Below are positions 51,925 to 61,512 of a stretch of 64,000 nucleotides of DNA, piece by piece; within the stretch, counting starts at the first letter, position 1; the number at the start of each line of letters is the position of its first letter. The stretch covers positions 62,001 through 126,000 of the forward strand of contig JAPLRZ010000037.1 of assembly GCA_026398895.1 (NCBI GenBank), read 5' to 3'. This DNA comes from Methylococcales bacterium. Its GTDB lineage: Bacteria; Pseudomonadota; Gammaproteobacteria; Methylococcales; Methylomonadaceae. The notes beneath the pieces were generated by a model. It was given only the letters and a program-made list of their open reading frames with translations. It was not told where the DNA came from and ran no database searches. Made by a program: the position numbers and the translations under genes.

Positions 51925-53187
51925 ATGCGCATTCTTTATTCCGCTGTTTTTTATTTAATCATTCCTTTTGTGTTACTGCGTCTATACTGGCGCGGCTTTA
52001 AAACACCCCATCATCGACTTCGATGGAACGAGCGTTTCGCGCTTTATTCCGAGCAATATCCACAGGGTGTTATTTGGTTTCACGCCGTTTCTGTCGGTGA
52101 AGTAGAAGCTCTGTTTCCTCTAGTAACGCAGATGAAAACCCTGCATTCTGACAGTCCAATACTGATTACCACCATGACACCCACAGGTTCGGCGCGTGTT
52201 AAAGCCGTGCTGGGTGATACGGTCACTCATGTGTATGTGCCTTACGATTTACCCGATGCGGTTAATCGCTTCATGACACACTTTAAGCCCAAATTAGCGG
52301 TGATGATAGAAACCGAAATCTGGCCTAATTTATTTGCCCATTGCGGCAAAAACAATATTCCCTTGTACATTGTCAATGCCCGCATTGCAGCAAAATCAGT
52401 GTCCAATTATCAAAAGCTGTCCGCTTTGATTCATCCCTCATTAGCACACGTTTTATTGATTGCTACTCAAACCCAAGCCGATGCCGAACGCTTTATTGCT
52501 ATTGGTGGCATCAAAGACAATGTTAAAAACCTAGGCAATATCAAGTTTGATGTCGAAATTGCCCCAGAAACCATCACGCAAGGCTTACGCTTAAAAGCAG
52601 ATTTGTTTAACGAGCGTTTTGTGTGGCTGATTGCCAGCACTCACAAAGACGAAGAAGCGATTTTTTTAGAACTTTACGGCACTCTAAAAGCACACATCCC
52701 TGAATTATTATTAGTCATCGTTCCCAGACATCAACAGCGTTTTACAGACGTAAAAAAAATCTGTGAGGCACACAATCCCACCGTCATGCGGAGTAACAAC
52801 GCTCCAGTCACCGCTAAAACAGACATTTATGTCGTCGATAGCATTGGTGAATTAAAAATGTTTTATGCAGCAGCAGATATTGCCTTTGTTGGTGGCAGCA
52901 TGGTTGCCGCAGGAGGACATAATATTCTCGAAGCAGCAGCAGTCGGTGTACCTGTATTATTTGGCGCGTTTATGACCAACTTTCAAGACATAGCCGATGG
53001 TGTATTAAAACAGCAAGCCGCTATACAATGCCAAACTAAAGAAGACGTGGTGCAAGCGGTGCTAAGCTTATACCAACAACCCGTTTATAGAGCCGAATTG
53101 ATTGTCAACGGTAAAGCCTTTATTCGTGACAATCAGGGAACAGTGATTAGAATTTGCCAGTTATTTGAAGCCGCACTTAAGCCTTGA
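51925..53187 (+). CDS. waaA: 3-deoxy-D-manno-octulosonic acid (Kdo) transferase WaaA
   Basis: The 420-residue protein has an N-terminal membrane anchor (MRILYSAVFYLIIPFVLLRLY) and then WaaA motifs: WFHAVSVGEVEAL, ITTMTPTGSARV, ETEIWPNLFAHC, IVNARIAAKS, ASTHKDEE and the C-terminal GGSMVAAGGHNILEAAAVGVPVLFG. It adds Kdo to lipid IVA in the lipopolysaccharide core. It starts 20 bases after the palindrome and stands alone. Confidence 0.96.
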   Translation: MRILYSAVFYLIIPFVLLRLYWRGFKTPHHRLRWNERFALYSEQYPQGVIWFHAVSVGEVEALFPLVTQMKTLHSDSPILITTMTPTGSARVKAVLGDTVTHVYVPYDLPDAVNRFMTHFKPKLAVMIETEIWPNLFAHCGKNNIPLYIVNARIAAKSVSNYQKLSALIHPSLAHVLLIATQTQADAERFIAIGGIKDNVKNLGNIKFDVEIAPETITQGLRLKADLFNERFVWLIASTHKDEEAIFLELYGTLKAHIPELLLVIVPRHQQRFTDVKKICEAHNPTVMRSNNAPVTAKTDIYVVDSIGELKMFYAAADIAFVGGSMVAAGGHNILEAAAVGVPVLFGAFMTNFQDIADGVLKQQAAIQCQTKEDVVQAVLSLYQQPVYRAELIVNGKAFIRDNQGTVIRICQLFEAALKP

Positions 53188-53192
53188 AGTAT

Positions 53193-53227
53193 CAGGTTGA
53201 GTTGTCGATTTTTGGCAACTCAACCTG
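53193..53227. terminator. Palindrome between waaA and aroC
   Basis: CAGGTTGAGTTG (53193-53204) pairs perfectly with CAACTCAACCTG (53216-53227) around 11 T-rich bases. It lies between convergent genes and could end both transcripts. The GTTGAGTTG core resembles other repeats in this window. Confidence 0.55.
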
Positions 53228-53250
53228 TAGTTAATTTTGCGATGAACGGC

Positions 53251-54339
53251 TTACCTTAACGTTGGTAAACCAGTATTGACTCCTGCATTTTGCGCTCGAT
53301 GCCGTAAATAGTGATCCATTAATACAATCGCCATCATCGCTTCAGCGATTGGTGTGGCACGAATACCGACGCAGGGATCATGACGACCTTCGGTAATAAC
53401 ATCAATCGCTTCACCTTTGGCATTGATACTTTTACCCGCTAACCGCAAACTAGACGTGGGTTTTAAGGCAATGCTAGCGGTAATGTTTTGACCACTGGAA
53501 ATTCCCCCTAAAATTCCCCCTGCATGATTACTTAAAAAACCTTCTGGGGTGATTTCATCACGAAAATCGGTACCTTTGCTGTTAATACAGGCAAAACCAT
53601 CACCGATTTCTACACCTTTGACTGCATTGATGCTCATTAAAGCGTAGGCTAATTCAGCATCTAAACGGTCAAAAATAGGTTCACCTAAACCTGCGGGTAC
53701 ATTGCTGGCAACTACTTCAATACGCGCACCGATAGAATTACCTTCTTTGCGTAGCGCGTCCATATAGGCTTCCATTTCGGCAACTTTATCAATGTCAGGA
53801 CAGAAAAACGCATTAGTTTCGATAATCGACCAATCCACTTTTTCAATTTTAATGGGCCCTAGTTGCGATAAGTAACCGCGAATTTCAATACCCGCTTGCT
53901 CAAACAGATATTTTTTGGCAATTGCACCAGCGGCAACGCGCATGGCGGTTTCGCGGGCTGATGATCTGCCACCACCGCGATAATCTCGAAAGCCGTATTT
54001 TTGCTGATAGGTGTAATCGGCATGACCAGGTCTAAAAGTATCGGCAATTTTGGAATAATCTTTCGAGCGTTGATCGGTGTTTTCAATCAACAAACCGATG
54101 GGTGTGCCTGTGGTTTTACCTTCAAACACGCCTGATAAAATTTTTACTTCATCGGCTTCACGGCGTTGCGTGGTATGGCGTGATGTACCTGGTTTGCGTC
54201 TATTCAAATCGCCTTGTATATCGGCTTCGCTCAGTTCTAATCCAGCGGGGCAACCATCAATGATGCAGCCGATAGCCACACCATGACTTTCGCCAAAGGA
54301 GGTGACGGTAAATAATTTTCCTATGGTGTTTCCAGACAT
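53251..54339 (-). CDS. aroC: Chorismate synthase
   Basis: The 362-residue protein begins [20 protein letters not shown] and includes [65 protein letters not shown], and the C-terminal [18 protein letters not shown]. These are the chorismate synthase signatures. It converts EPSP to chorismate using reduced FMN. It follows prmB with a 3-base gap. Confidence 0.97.
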   Translation of the reverse strand: MSGNTIGKLFTVTSFGESHGVAIGCIIDGCPAGLELSEADIQGDLNRRKPGTSRHTTQRREADEVKILSGVFEGKTTGTPIGLLIENTDQRSKDYSKIADTFRPGHADYTYQQKYGFRDYRGGGRSSARETAMRVAAGAIAKKYLFEQAGIEIRGYLSQLGPIKIEKVDWSIIETNAFFCPDIDKVAEMEAYMDALRKEGNSIGARIEVVASNVPAGLGEPIFDRLDAELAYALMSINAVKGVEIGDGFACINSKGTDFRDEITPEGFLSNHAGGILGGISSGQNITASIALKPTSSLRLAGKSINAKGEAIDVITEGRHDPCVGIRATPIAEAMMAIVLMDHYLRHRAQNAGVNTGLPTLR

Positions 54340-54342
54340 GAT

Positions 54343-55272
54343 TTAATCCAATGCGGCAGTAAATAAAGGGTGATAGTGTTGTACTTGTTCGGCGGTCAGT
54401 AAAAATACCCCGTCTCCGCCACGGTCAAAATCCAGCCAGTAAAAAGGCACATCAGGGAAAATACGTTGCAAGGTTTCGGCACTGCTACCGACTTCGACCA
54501 CTAAAATACCTTGCTCGGCTAAATAATCAGTGGCATCCACCAAAATACGCAACACTAAATCTAAACCCGATTCGCCGCCTTTAAAACCCATTGCGGGTTC
54601 TGCTTGATATTCTTCGGCTAAGTTCTCCCATTCAAAGGTAGACACATAAGGTGGATTACTGACAATAATATCGTAACGCGCCGCTGGCAGTTGTTGGAAT
54701 AAATCCGACTGATATAAGGTGACACTGTCCTCCATCAAATGTTTTGCAACATTGATTTCAGCCACTGCCAGTGCGTCTTCCGATAAATCCACCGCATCAA
54801 CTACTGCGTTGCGAAACGCATAGCCACAAGCAATGGCGATACAGGCACTTCCTGTGCATAAATCTAAAATTCGGACTACATTGTCTTCTTCTACCCACGG
54901 TGCGAAACGTTGTTCAATCAATTCAGCAATCGGTGAACGGGGTACTAATACCCTTTCATCGACATAAAATGACAGACCTGTAAAAATCGCTTCATGGGTT
55001 AAATAGGCGGCGGGGATACGTTTTTTAATACGTCTGTGGATAATATCAACAATTGCCACCCGTTCGGTAGGTGTTAATACTGACTCAAGATAAAATTCTG
55101 ACAGGTTATAGGGTTGGTGAATGGTATGTAGCACTAAGGCGGCGGCTTCATCTAACGCGCAGCTTGTACCGTGACCAAAACAGATTTTCGCTTCGGTGAA
55201 TTGGCTGGCTGCCCAGCGAATATAATCACGAATTGTGCTTAGGGTGGTTAAAAGTTCGGGTGTTATTTTCAT
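54343..55272 (-). CDS. prmB: Ribosomal protein uL3 glutamine methyltransferase PrmB
   Basis: The 309-residue protein has an N-terminal helical domain, RILDLCTGSACIAIACGYAF (SAM motif) and VSNPPYV (NPPY at about 206), the signature of glutamine N5-methyltransferases. The length and pairing with aroC in one operon favour PrmB rather than PrmC. It methylates a glutamine in uL3. It is transcribed ahead of aroC. Confidence 0.92.
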   Translation of the reverse strand: MKITPELLTTLSTIRDYIRWAASQFTEAKICFGHGTSCALDEAAALVLHTIHQPYNLSEFYLESVLTPTERVAIVDIIHRRIKKRIPAAYLTHEAIFTGLSFYVDERVLVPRSPIAELIEQRFAPWVEEDNVVRILDLCTGSACIAIACGYAFRNAVVDAVDLSEDALAVAEINVAKHLMEDSVTLYQSDLFQQLPAARYDIIVSNPPYVSTFEWENLAEEYQAEPAMGFKGGESGLDLVLRILVDATDYLAEQGILVVEVGSSAETLQRIFPDVPFYWLDFDRGGDGVFLLTAEQVQHYHPLFTAALD

Positions 55273-55308
55273 TGCTTAAACTTTAAGTTGAGTGAGTGTG
55301 CTGAGACT

Positions 55309-55333
55309 GGAGTGCAAACAAAGCTTGCACTCC
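55309..55333. repeat. GGAGTGCAA palindrome
   Basis: GGAGTGCAA (55309-55317) and TTGCACTCC (55325-55333) form a perfect 9-bp hairpin with a 7-base loop (ACAAAGC), between the lipoprotein and prmB. It belongs to a common GGAGTGCAAGC..TTGCACTCC family. Confidence 0.65.
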
Positions 55334-55343
55334 TTGGCGACTA

Positions 55344-56141
55344 CTAAAATTTACTCGCTTTATCACGCGCTTCTTGCGCACCTTGAAAATTCTTTTGCAG
55401 TTCTCTGGCCTTAGCGATCAATAACCAACTGTGTTTTTTCAACGCGGGATCGTTAGCCGCTAATTGCGCGGATTTTTTTGCTAAATCTTCTGCCTGACTG
55501 GGCTTGGACTTAAGTTTTAATAATGCCAATTTGTAATACAAGCCTGCATTGCGTGGTTCTATGCTGCTGGCTCGCTCCAGTGTCATGGTCGCTGATTCAA
55601 TATTACCTTTTTGACTGTCTTCATTTGCTGCTAACACCAAAGAAGTGACGGCGGGCGATGTGGAATTGAAGGTATCTAAAGGCTGAAAACTGGTTGATGC
55701 TGGTGGTTGTGGGGTATTAACGGGTTCTAGCGGCTCGACTATCACTGGAGCTTTTGGCTTAGGCTTGGGCTTAGGTTCTGGGTTGAGTTCTGAGTCGTCC
55801 ACTTCTGGCACAATAGGTTGTTGAAGCGCGGAAAGCTCTTTCTCTTGTGCGGGTGTTAAAAGACTCTGTCCTGACGGCAATGCCTCAGGTTTCAATATTT
55901 TAACCGTTGCTATTGAATCCGCTCCTTTAAGTGGTGCGGTTGTTAATGTTTCTGACGATTCTTGATTACTCGATTTCGCCTGATCAGTTATCGTAGGCTG
56001 TTGTTGATGCACGGGTTTGTTGGCATAAATAGGTGTGTTGTTACCATAAACGGGCGCAGGCGGCTGAGAACCATAAAATTCAGCACACCCTGTAACAAAA
56101 ACGGGTAGTGAACAAAGTAAAAAAAGGCGTTTGATTAACAT
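55344..56141 (-). CDS. Lipoprotein with TPR-like C-terminus
   Basis: The roughly 265-residue protein has a signal peptide with a lipobox ending FVTGC (Cys19), a Pro/Gln/Lys-rich linker including PEPKPKPKPKAP, and a C-terminal TPR-like region (about 180-265: SLVLAANEDSQKGNIESATM, LERASSIEPRNAGLYYKLA). Such lipoproteins assemble envelope complexes. The ATG at 56141 was chosen because it begins the MLIKRLFLLC signal sequence; a longer frame has no good start. It follows ssb after 54 bases. Confidence 0.8.
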   Translation of the reverse strand: MLIKRLFLLCSLPVFVTGCAEFYGSQPPAPVYGNNTPIYANKPVHQQQPTITDQAKSSNQESSETLTTAPLKGADSIATVKILKPEALPSGQSLLTPAQEKELSALQQPIVPEVDDSELNPEPKPKPKPKAPVIVEPLEPVNTPQPPASTSFQPLDTFNSTSPAVTSLVLAANEDSQKGNIESATMTLERASSIEPRNAGLYYKLALLKLKSKPSQAEDLAKKSAQLAANDPALKKHSWLLIAKARELQKNFQGAQEARDKASKF

Positions 56142-56195
56142 GAGTGAACACAATCTGGTTAGTTTGATTAGTAAAAAAAGCATTATTACCGCTAT

Positions 56196-56699
56196 TTAAA
56201 ACGGTATGTCATCATCAAAATCGTCATAAGTATGTGGCGGTGGTGATGGTGGCATAGAGTTAGCGTGTTGCGTTTGTGGGGCGGATTGAAACGAGTGCGA
56301 AGGCTGTGAAGCTGGTGCAGAATCAGTCGCCTGAGCTTGGTCATTGCCAAAATGGCTGGTGCCGCCGCTACGACTGTCTAACATCTGCATTTCTGTCGCA
56401 ATAATTTCCGTGGAATAACGATCATGACCGTTTTGATCCTGCCATTTGCGAGTTTGCAAGCGTCCTTCGACATAAACCTGCGCTCCTTTTTTCAAATATT
56501 CACCGACTATTTCCGCTAAACGGTTAAAAAAAACCACGCGATGCCATTCTGTTGATTCCTTTTTTTCACCTGTTTGTTTATCTTTCCATCTAAAATTAGT
56601 AGCTAAACTAATATTGGCGACCGCGCCGCCGCTAGGCAGATAACGCACTTCAGGATCAGCTCCTAATCGTCCAATTAACGTCACTTTATTAAGCATCAT
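56196..56699 (-). CDS. ssb: Single-stranded DNA-binding protein SSB
   Basis: The 167-residue protein has the OB fold of SSB ([55 protein letters not shown]), a disordered Pro/Ser-rich linker and the acidic tip DDFDDDIPF, which binds partner proteins. Two adjacent ATGs (56699, 56696) follow GGAGAACA, either of which could start. It covers single-stranded DNA in replication and repair. Confidence 0.97.
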   Translation of the reverse strand: MMLNKVTLIGRLGADPEVRYLPSGGAVANISLATNFRWKDKQTGEKKESTEWHRVVFFNRLAEIVGEYLKKGAQVYVEGRLQTRKWQDQNGHDRYSTEIIATEMQMLDSRSGGTSHFGNDQAQATDSAPASQPSHSFQSAPQTQHANSMPPSPPPHTYDDFDDDIPF

Positions 56700-56801
56700 T
56701 GTTCTCCTAACATTTTGTTTTTTGGCTTAAATCAACACTAATATAACGTTTCATTATAAAGCCATACGACACTAATTACAGATAAAAACCACTCAAAACT
56801 G

Positions 56802-57569
56802 CTAGTCAGAGGGGCTTTCCTGAAGTTTTTTATAATTAATCGAGGCTTTTAAGCCTGCAAATCGTCCTTTCATACGAATTAACTCTTGAGTCTTTTTATC
56901 AAAGGTGATTTGGACTTCATTGAAAACACGGTCTTCATAACCTTCTTCAATGCGCGGTGTTGCCAGTAAAAAACGATAGGAATATATTTCTTTGTCGATT
57001 TCGTTGGTAATAGTCAACGGTTCTCCCAATTGAGCGATGACAGCGGGTTTTTTAGGTAATTGGGCAGCGACTTTTTCTAGCCCTTCAGGATTTGCGCGTA
57101 ATTGGTGTTTCTCTTTATCAATTTTACCGCCACCAATAGCTCGCAAAGAGGCTTCTAAAAATTTTTGCGGAGCAATTTGTAAAAACAGCGATGAAAATGA
57201 CCAAGCGGTTATTTTTTTCTCGTTATTAAAATATAAGTCAGAATAAAATTTGATTTCTGGCTTAATGATTTGCCCTTTAGCATCTAATTTACGAAACCAA
57301 TATCGCCAACGTCTGCCGCCGTCTTTAATAGGTGTATCTTCACTGGCATAGAGTTTGGATAAGGACACAAAATCTTCGCTAAACAAAATGGGTTCTTTGA
57401 AGTGCAGGGTAAAGTCACCCGCTTCTGTGACACTAAAACTAAAATGGCTATCAAAATTACTCATCTGTAAGTAAGTCTGATAAGCACGCACCCAATACAT
57501 ACAGCCTGATAAGGATAATACAATAATCAGTAATCCTATCAAACGCAATTTTCGGTTAAGGGGTTTCAT
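56802..57569 (-). CDS. Hypothetical lipoprotein
   Basis: The roughly 255-residue protein has a signal peptide with lipobox LSLSGC (Cys23). The rest is a beta-rich domain with no motif I can name (HFSFSVTEAGDFTLHFKEP, WRYWFRKLDAKGQI, EIYSYRFLLATPRI). It starts at an ATG (57569); a TTG lies two codons earlier. It follows hslO with 12 bases between them and may share its transcript. Function unknown; likely periplasm-facing. Confidence 0.75.
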   Translation of the reverse strand: MKPLNRKLRLIGLLIIVLSLSGCMYWVRAYQTYLQMSNFDSHFSFSVTEAGDFTLHFKEPILFSEDFVSLSKLYASEDTPIKDGGRRWRYWFRKLDAKGQIIKPEIKFYSDLYFNNEKKITAWSFSSLFLQIAPQKFLEASLRAIGGGKIDKEKHQLRANPEGLEKVAAQLPKKPAVIAQLGEPLTITNEIDKEIYSYRFLLATPRIEEGYEDRVFNEVQITFDKKTQELIRMKGRFAGLKASINYKKLQESPSD

Positions 57570-57581
57570 AGTCAACTACCA

Positions 57582-58451
57582 TTAATGCAAGGTTGCAGGA
57601 TTATTAACCACAGGCTCTTCAAGTAACAAGGTTTCTACGTCGATTTTATCAAAGTAATAGCGTTTGCTACAAAATTCACAGCCCACTTTGATTTTATCGC
57701 GTTCTTGCAAAATACTTTCTAATTCTTCTCTACCAAGAGCGCGTAGCGTTAGTGCGATGCGTTGCCGTGAACAAGCGCATTGAAATTCAACTGCTTCAGC
57801 ATCGAATAAGCGTACTTTTTCTTCATGAAACAAACGAAACAACAAGGACTCACAATCCAGTTCTAATAATTCATGCGCAGTAATTGTATTGGCTAGCATT
57901 TCAATACGTTGCCAATCTTCTTTGTCGGTGTTTTTGGTAGGGAGTTCTTGCAATAACAAGCCCGCCGCATGATGCTCATTGGCAAACAGCCACAAACGGG
58001 TATTGAGTTGCTCGGATTGGCTAAAATAACTTTCTAAGGCCGCGGCTAAATTTTGTCCTTGCAATGGCACAATACCTTGATACGGTTGCACACTACCCGC
58101 ATCAACAGTTAATACCAAGCGACCTTGTCCAAACAGTGTTTCTAAAGAACCCGCCGCCACATCATCTGTACTTCTGACTAGACCCCGAATTTTACGCTCA
58201 TGTGTTGCCTGTGCCACTAGGGTTTTAATGTTACCATCGCCTTGTGCCTGTAATATCATCGAACCTTTAAACTTAATGGTCGCTGACAACATCACCACCG
58301 CTACCAAGGCTTCGCCTAGCAACTGTTGCACAGGCTCAGAACCGTGTTGATGCTGTTTAGCGGCCTGCCAACTGGCGGTTAAATTCACCCATTCACCACG
58401 CACCCCTAATTCTTCAAATAAAAATCGGCGTAAAAAATCTTGCTCTATCAT
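57582..58451 (-). CDS. hslO: Redox-regulated chaperone Hsp33
   Basis: The 289-residue protein shows the Hsp33 N-terminal domain (RFLFEELGVRGEWVNLTASW, GEALVAVVMLSATIKFKGS) and the C-terminal zinc switch CACSR ... CEFCSKRY, with four cysteines. Oxidation releases zinc and activates the holdase. It lies opposite msrA, a methionine sulfoxide repair gene, across 48 bases, a sensible oxidative-stress pairing. Confidence 0.95.
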   Translation of the reverse strand: MIEQDFLRRFLFEELGVRGEWVNLTASWQAAKQHQHGSEPVQQLLGEALVAVVMLSATIKFKGSMILQAQGDGNIKTLVAQATHERKIRGLVRSTDDVAAGSLETLFGQGRLVLTVDAGSVQPYQGIVPLQGQNLAAALESYFSQSEQLNTRLWLFANEHHAAGLLLQELPTKNTDKEDWQRIEMLANTITAHELLELDCESLLFRLFHEEKVRLFDAEAVEFQCACSRQRIALTLRALGREELESILQERDKIKVGCEFCSKRYYFDKIDVETLLLEEPVVNNPATLH

Positions 58452-58499
58452 GTTGTTTCCATTAAAAAGGTCATTCTATTTTCTAACATACCATAAGCC

Positions 58500-59138
58500 A
58501 TGATTTTTTCATCAAAAAAGCTCGTTTTACCCGACCCTGCTAATGCGCTAGCAGGAAGATCAACGCATATACCCATCACTAACCGACATTTAATCACAGG
58601 CAATCCGATTGCCCCTCCGTTTCCAGAGAATTTGCAACAAGCGGTATTCGCACTGGGTTGTTTTTGGGGGGCAGAACGAAAATTCTGGCAATACCCAAAC
58701 ATTTTCAGCACAGCAGTCGGTTACAGTGGCGGCTATACGCCCAATCCCAACTACCAAGAAGTCTGTACAGGACAGACAGGGCATACCGAAGTTATCCGTG
58801 TTATTTATGATCCCACGTTGACTCGCTATGAAGAACTATTGCAAGTATTTTGGGAGTCGCATAATCCCACCCAAGGAATGCAGCAAGGTAATGACATCGG
58901 CACTCAGTATCGCTCTGCTATTTACACGACCACTCCAGCACAACTCGATGCGGCTCTGGCTTCAAAACAGCATTATCAACAACGGCTCAACCAACAAGGG
59001 CTTAAAGAAATCACCACTGAAATTAAACCTCTCAGCGTATTTTATTATGCGGAAGACGCTCATCAACAATACCTTGCTAAAAATCCGCAAGGCTATTGTG
59101 GACTAGGAGGATTGGGTGTCAAGTTTGATGCTCTGTAA
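58500..59138 (+). CDS. msrA: Peptide methionine sulfoxide reductase MsrA
   Basis: The 212-residue protein has the catalytic [11 protein letters not shown] (Cys53) and conserved [49 protein letters not shown] and the C-terminal [18 protein letters not shown]. It reduces methionine-S-sulfoxide in proteins. About 40 residues precede the core, as in long MsrA forms. No signal peptide. It is divergent from hslO, another oxidative-stress gene. Confidence 0.96.
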   Translation: MIFSSKKLVLPDPANALAGRSTHIPITNRHLITGNPIAPPFPENLQQAVFALGCFWGAERKFWQYPNIFSTAVGYSGGYTPNPNYQEVCTGQTGHTEVIRVIYDPTLTRYEELLQVFWESHNPTQGMQQGNDIGTQYRSAIYTTTPAQLDAALASKQHYQQRLNQQGLKEITTEIKPLSVFYYAEDAHQQYLAKNPQGYCGLGGLGVKFDAL

Positions 59139-59278
59139 AAATTAAAGACAATGGTAAAATTGACAGTCGCTCTTGCTTACTTTGAATTGTTCAAATCACA
59201 AACTATTACTAGCTTTGTCTGAGCGACAAAATTAAAATTAAACCAACTTACTGCCTTTTTCAATTGAGTTTTATAAAA

Positions 59279-60367
59279 ATGACCTTTCCAATACAAGATT
59301 ATGCCCTACTTGATGATGCTGAATGTGATGAGCGTATCATTGCCGCTAAAGCCAAGCTAGGCAGTCGCTGCGTGGTACTTGGACACCATTACCAACGCGA
59401 TGAAGTCTTTAAACACGCTGATTTTTCGGGCGATTCGCTTAAATTATCCAGAGATGCTGCCGAATCAGAAGCCGAATACATTGTCTTTTGTGGAGTGCAT
59501 TTTATGGCAGAAGTCGCCGATATTTTGTCACGCCCTGAACAAATCGCCATTTTGCCCGATTTAGCCGCAGGTTGCTCAATGGCTGATATGGCAAACCTGA
59601 TTAAAGTAAAAAAATGCTGGCAAGAGTTGGCGCAGGTTATCGATGTGGATAATTCGGTTACCCCTGTGACTTACATTAACTCAGCGGCTGATTTAAAGGC
59701 TTTTTGTGGTGAGCATGAGGGTATCGTCTGCACGTCCTCCAATGCACAAAAAATATTGGAGTGGAGTTTTTCTCAGCGCGAAAAAGTGCTGTTCTTCCCC
59801 GACCAACATTTAGGGCGCAATACGGGTTATCGCATGGGCATACCCTTAGAACAAATGGTGACGTGGGATTTTAATCAGCCGATGGGCGGATTGACCGTGG
59901 AGCAAATCCGCGCTGCAAAAATAATTTTATGGAATGGCTATTGTTCAGTACACCAAGTTTTTAAACCCGAACAAATCGATAATTTCTTGGCGCGTTTTCC
60001 TGAAACTAAGGTTATTTCACACCCAGAAGCGTGTTTTGAAGTCTGTCAAAAAGCTGATTATGTCGGCTCTACTGAATACATTTTAAAAACTGTCCGTGCC
60101 GCAGAACCCAATACCCGTTGGTTAGTTGCCACCGAATTAAACTTAGTCAATCGCTTACACGAAGATTGCAAAGCCCAAGGTAAAAACGTGCATTTTATGT
60201 CCCCCACATTGTGTATGTGTTCCACGATGTTTAGAACCGATCCGCAACATTTAGCGTGGGTGTTAGAAAACCTAGCTGCTGGTTTTGTGATTAATCAAAT
60301 TTCCGTCCCTGCTAAGGAAGCCGCATTGGCTAAAAAAGCCTTACATAATATGCTAGAGGTGTCTTAA
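59279..60367 (+). CDS. nadA: Quinolinate synthase NadA
   Basis: The 362-residue protein has GHHYQRDEVFKHADFSGDSL, FCGVHFMAEVADIL, PDLAAGCSMADM (Cys99), GYCSVHQVF, HPEACFEVC and SPTLCMCSTMFRTD. The three 4Fe-4S cysteines expected for NadA are visible. It condenses iminoaspartate and dihydroxyacetone phosphate to quinolinate for NAD. The ATG at 59279 is preferred to a TTG 15 bases earlier. The acidic small gene starts 1 base after its stop. Confidence 0.97.
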   Translation: MTFPIQDYALLDDAECDERIIAAKAKLGSRCVVLGHHYQRDEVFKHADFSGDSLKLSRDAAESEAEYIVFCGVHFMAEVADILSRPEQIAILPDLAAGCSMADMANLIKVKKCWQELAQVIDVDNSVTPVTYINSAADLKAFCGEHEGIVCTSSNAQKILEWSFSQREKVLFFPDQHLGRNTGYRMGIPLEQMVTWDFNQPMGGLTVEQIRAAKIILWNGYCSVHQVFKPEQIDNFLARFPETKVISHPEACFEVCQKADYVGSTEYILKTVRAAEPNTRWLVATELNLVNRLHEDCKAQGKNVHFMSPTLCMCSTMFRTDPQHLAWVLENLAAGFVINQISVPAKEAALAKKALHNMLEVS

Positions 60368-60368
60368 T

Positions 60369-60719
60369 ATGTTGTTCGATTTACATGATATTGAATATTT
60401 TTCCATGACTTACGTTTTTTCCCAAGAAGATGATGATGACATCGTTTGTGAGTATGAGCAAACCAATGCCGCTACTCAAGTAGCCACCAATGGTCTGAGC
60501 GTCACTTTTACCCTAAAAAACATTGATACCCGTGAAGATAACGAAAATTACATCACCTCGCTGATTAAAGCAGCAGATGATGAATATTATCTAAAATCGA
60601 CTTATTTTGAGGATGAGGAGGAACTTTATCCGCTAAACGTGGAAATCTTTGATGAAGAAGTGAGATTCACCTCAGCGGGCGATGGCGAAGCCTTGTATCT
60701 GTCTGGATTCTTTGCTTAA
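60369..60719 (+). CDS. Small acidic hypothetical protein after nadA
   Basis: The 116-residue protein is strongly acidic (EDDDDIVCEYEQ, YFEDEEELYP, DEEVRF) and predicted mostly beta-sheet. It has no signal peptide or known motif. It begins one base after the nadA stop (TAATATG), so the two are almost certainly co-transcribed and coupled, but I cannot connect it to NAD synthesis. Confidence 0.7.
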   Translation: MLFDLHDIEYFSMTYVFSQEDDDDIVCEYEQTNAATQVATNGLSVTFTLKNIDTREDNENYITSLIKAADDEYYLKSTYFEDEEELYPLNVEIFDEEVRFTSAGDGEALYLSGFFA

Positions 60720-60771
60720 TATCGCGAGGTGGGTGTAATTAGAATTGCTCCCACCTCTGAATCAAGTTTGG

Positions 60772-61362
60772 CTAGTGCCAGTGTCGTCCTATTCCCCCTC
60801 TAAAACCGCCATATCCTCCATAATGAGGATAGCCATAATAGGGGAAACCAAAACCGCCGTAACCAAAACCTCCATAACCACTGTAGCCGTAGCCACCATA
60901 ACCATACCCCCCGTAACCATTGTAATTGTTTACATCATAAATAGGCCACAAATAAAGTGTTGTCGATAATACCAGAGGTAGCGACATAGTTTTTTTACCG
61001 ATGATGCGATTGACGTTACCGCTTAACGACCCTGCCACAGTGATTTCAGAGTTTTTAGCGTAAACCAAGGGATCGAGAAATTTCGTACTTTTAACGACAA
61101 AACGTCCTTGTGGCTGTTCATCTAACAGCGGACGACCATAGCTATTGAGAGGATAAAGCAACACTTGCAGGAAACTCTCATTTTGTTCAGTTTCTACTTC
61201 AGCAATCACGCCACCCCAGCGCACGGGTACGTTTTTATAACGAGCAGGGTCTTGAGTCGCGTAGCTATAGGCAAGATCAAGCGCGGGCGGGTTTTCGATG
61301 GTGGGCGGCAAACTTGAACAGCCGACTAATAACAAGTAAAGCAATAAAAAATAGCGTTTCAT
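60772..61362 (-). CDS. Slp family outer-membrane lipoprotein with Gly/Tyr-rich tail
   Basis: The 196-residue protein has a signal peptide with lipobox LLLVGC (Cys15), then the Slp domain (PARYKNVPVRWGGVIAEVE, GRFVVKSTKFLDPLVYAKN, EITVAGSLSGN). Slp proteins are starvation- or stationary-phase-induced outer-membrane lipoproteins. The last 55 or so residues are a low-complexity run of GYGGYG and GGFGYGGFGF units ending in GRHWH, which is not usual for Slp. The tail may form an extended surface layer or be disordered. Confidence 0.85.
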   Translation of the reverse strand: MKRYFLLLYLLLVGCSSLPPTIENPPALDLAYSYATQDPARYKNVPVRWGGVIAEVETEQNESFLQVLLYPLNSYGRPLLDEQPQGRFVVKSTKFLDPLVYAKNSEITVAGSLSGNVNRIIGKKTMSLPLVLSTTLYLWPIYDVNNYNGYGGYGYGGYGYSGYGGFGYGGFGFPYYGYPHYGGYGGFRGGIGRHWH

Positions 61363-61390
61363 AGCACTTCTCCTGTGAAGATAACGATGC

Positions 61391-61474
61391 GGTAGTGGGT
61401 TAAATCTGCTATAGCGATATTAATGATCACCAGTCTTTTAAAGGACTGGCAGTCATCTGATTTAATCCACTACC
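61391..61474. repeat. Composite palindromic repeat (GGTAGTGGGTTAAATC family), copy 2
   Basis: GGTAGTGGGTTAAATC (61391-61406) faces GATTTAATCCACTACC (61459-61474). An inner hairpin CCAGTC-TTTTAAA-GGACTGG lies between them. It is the same family as 14536-14670, and its CCAGTC and GCGATACT portions recur near 36806-36856. It sits between slp and engB. Confidence 0.75.
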
Positions 61475-61512
61475 AACTATGTTTAGGCGATACTCGTTCT
61501 TTCAAGTTCAAA

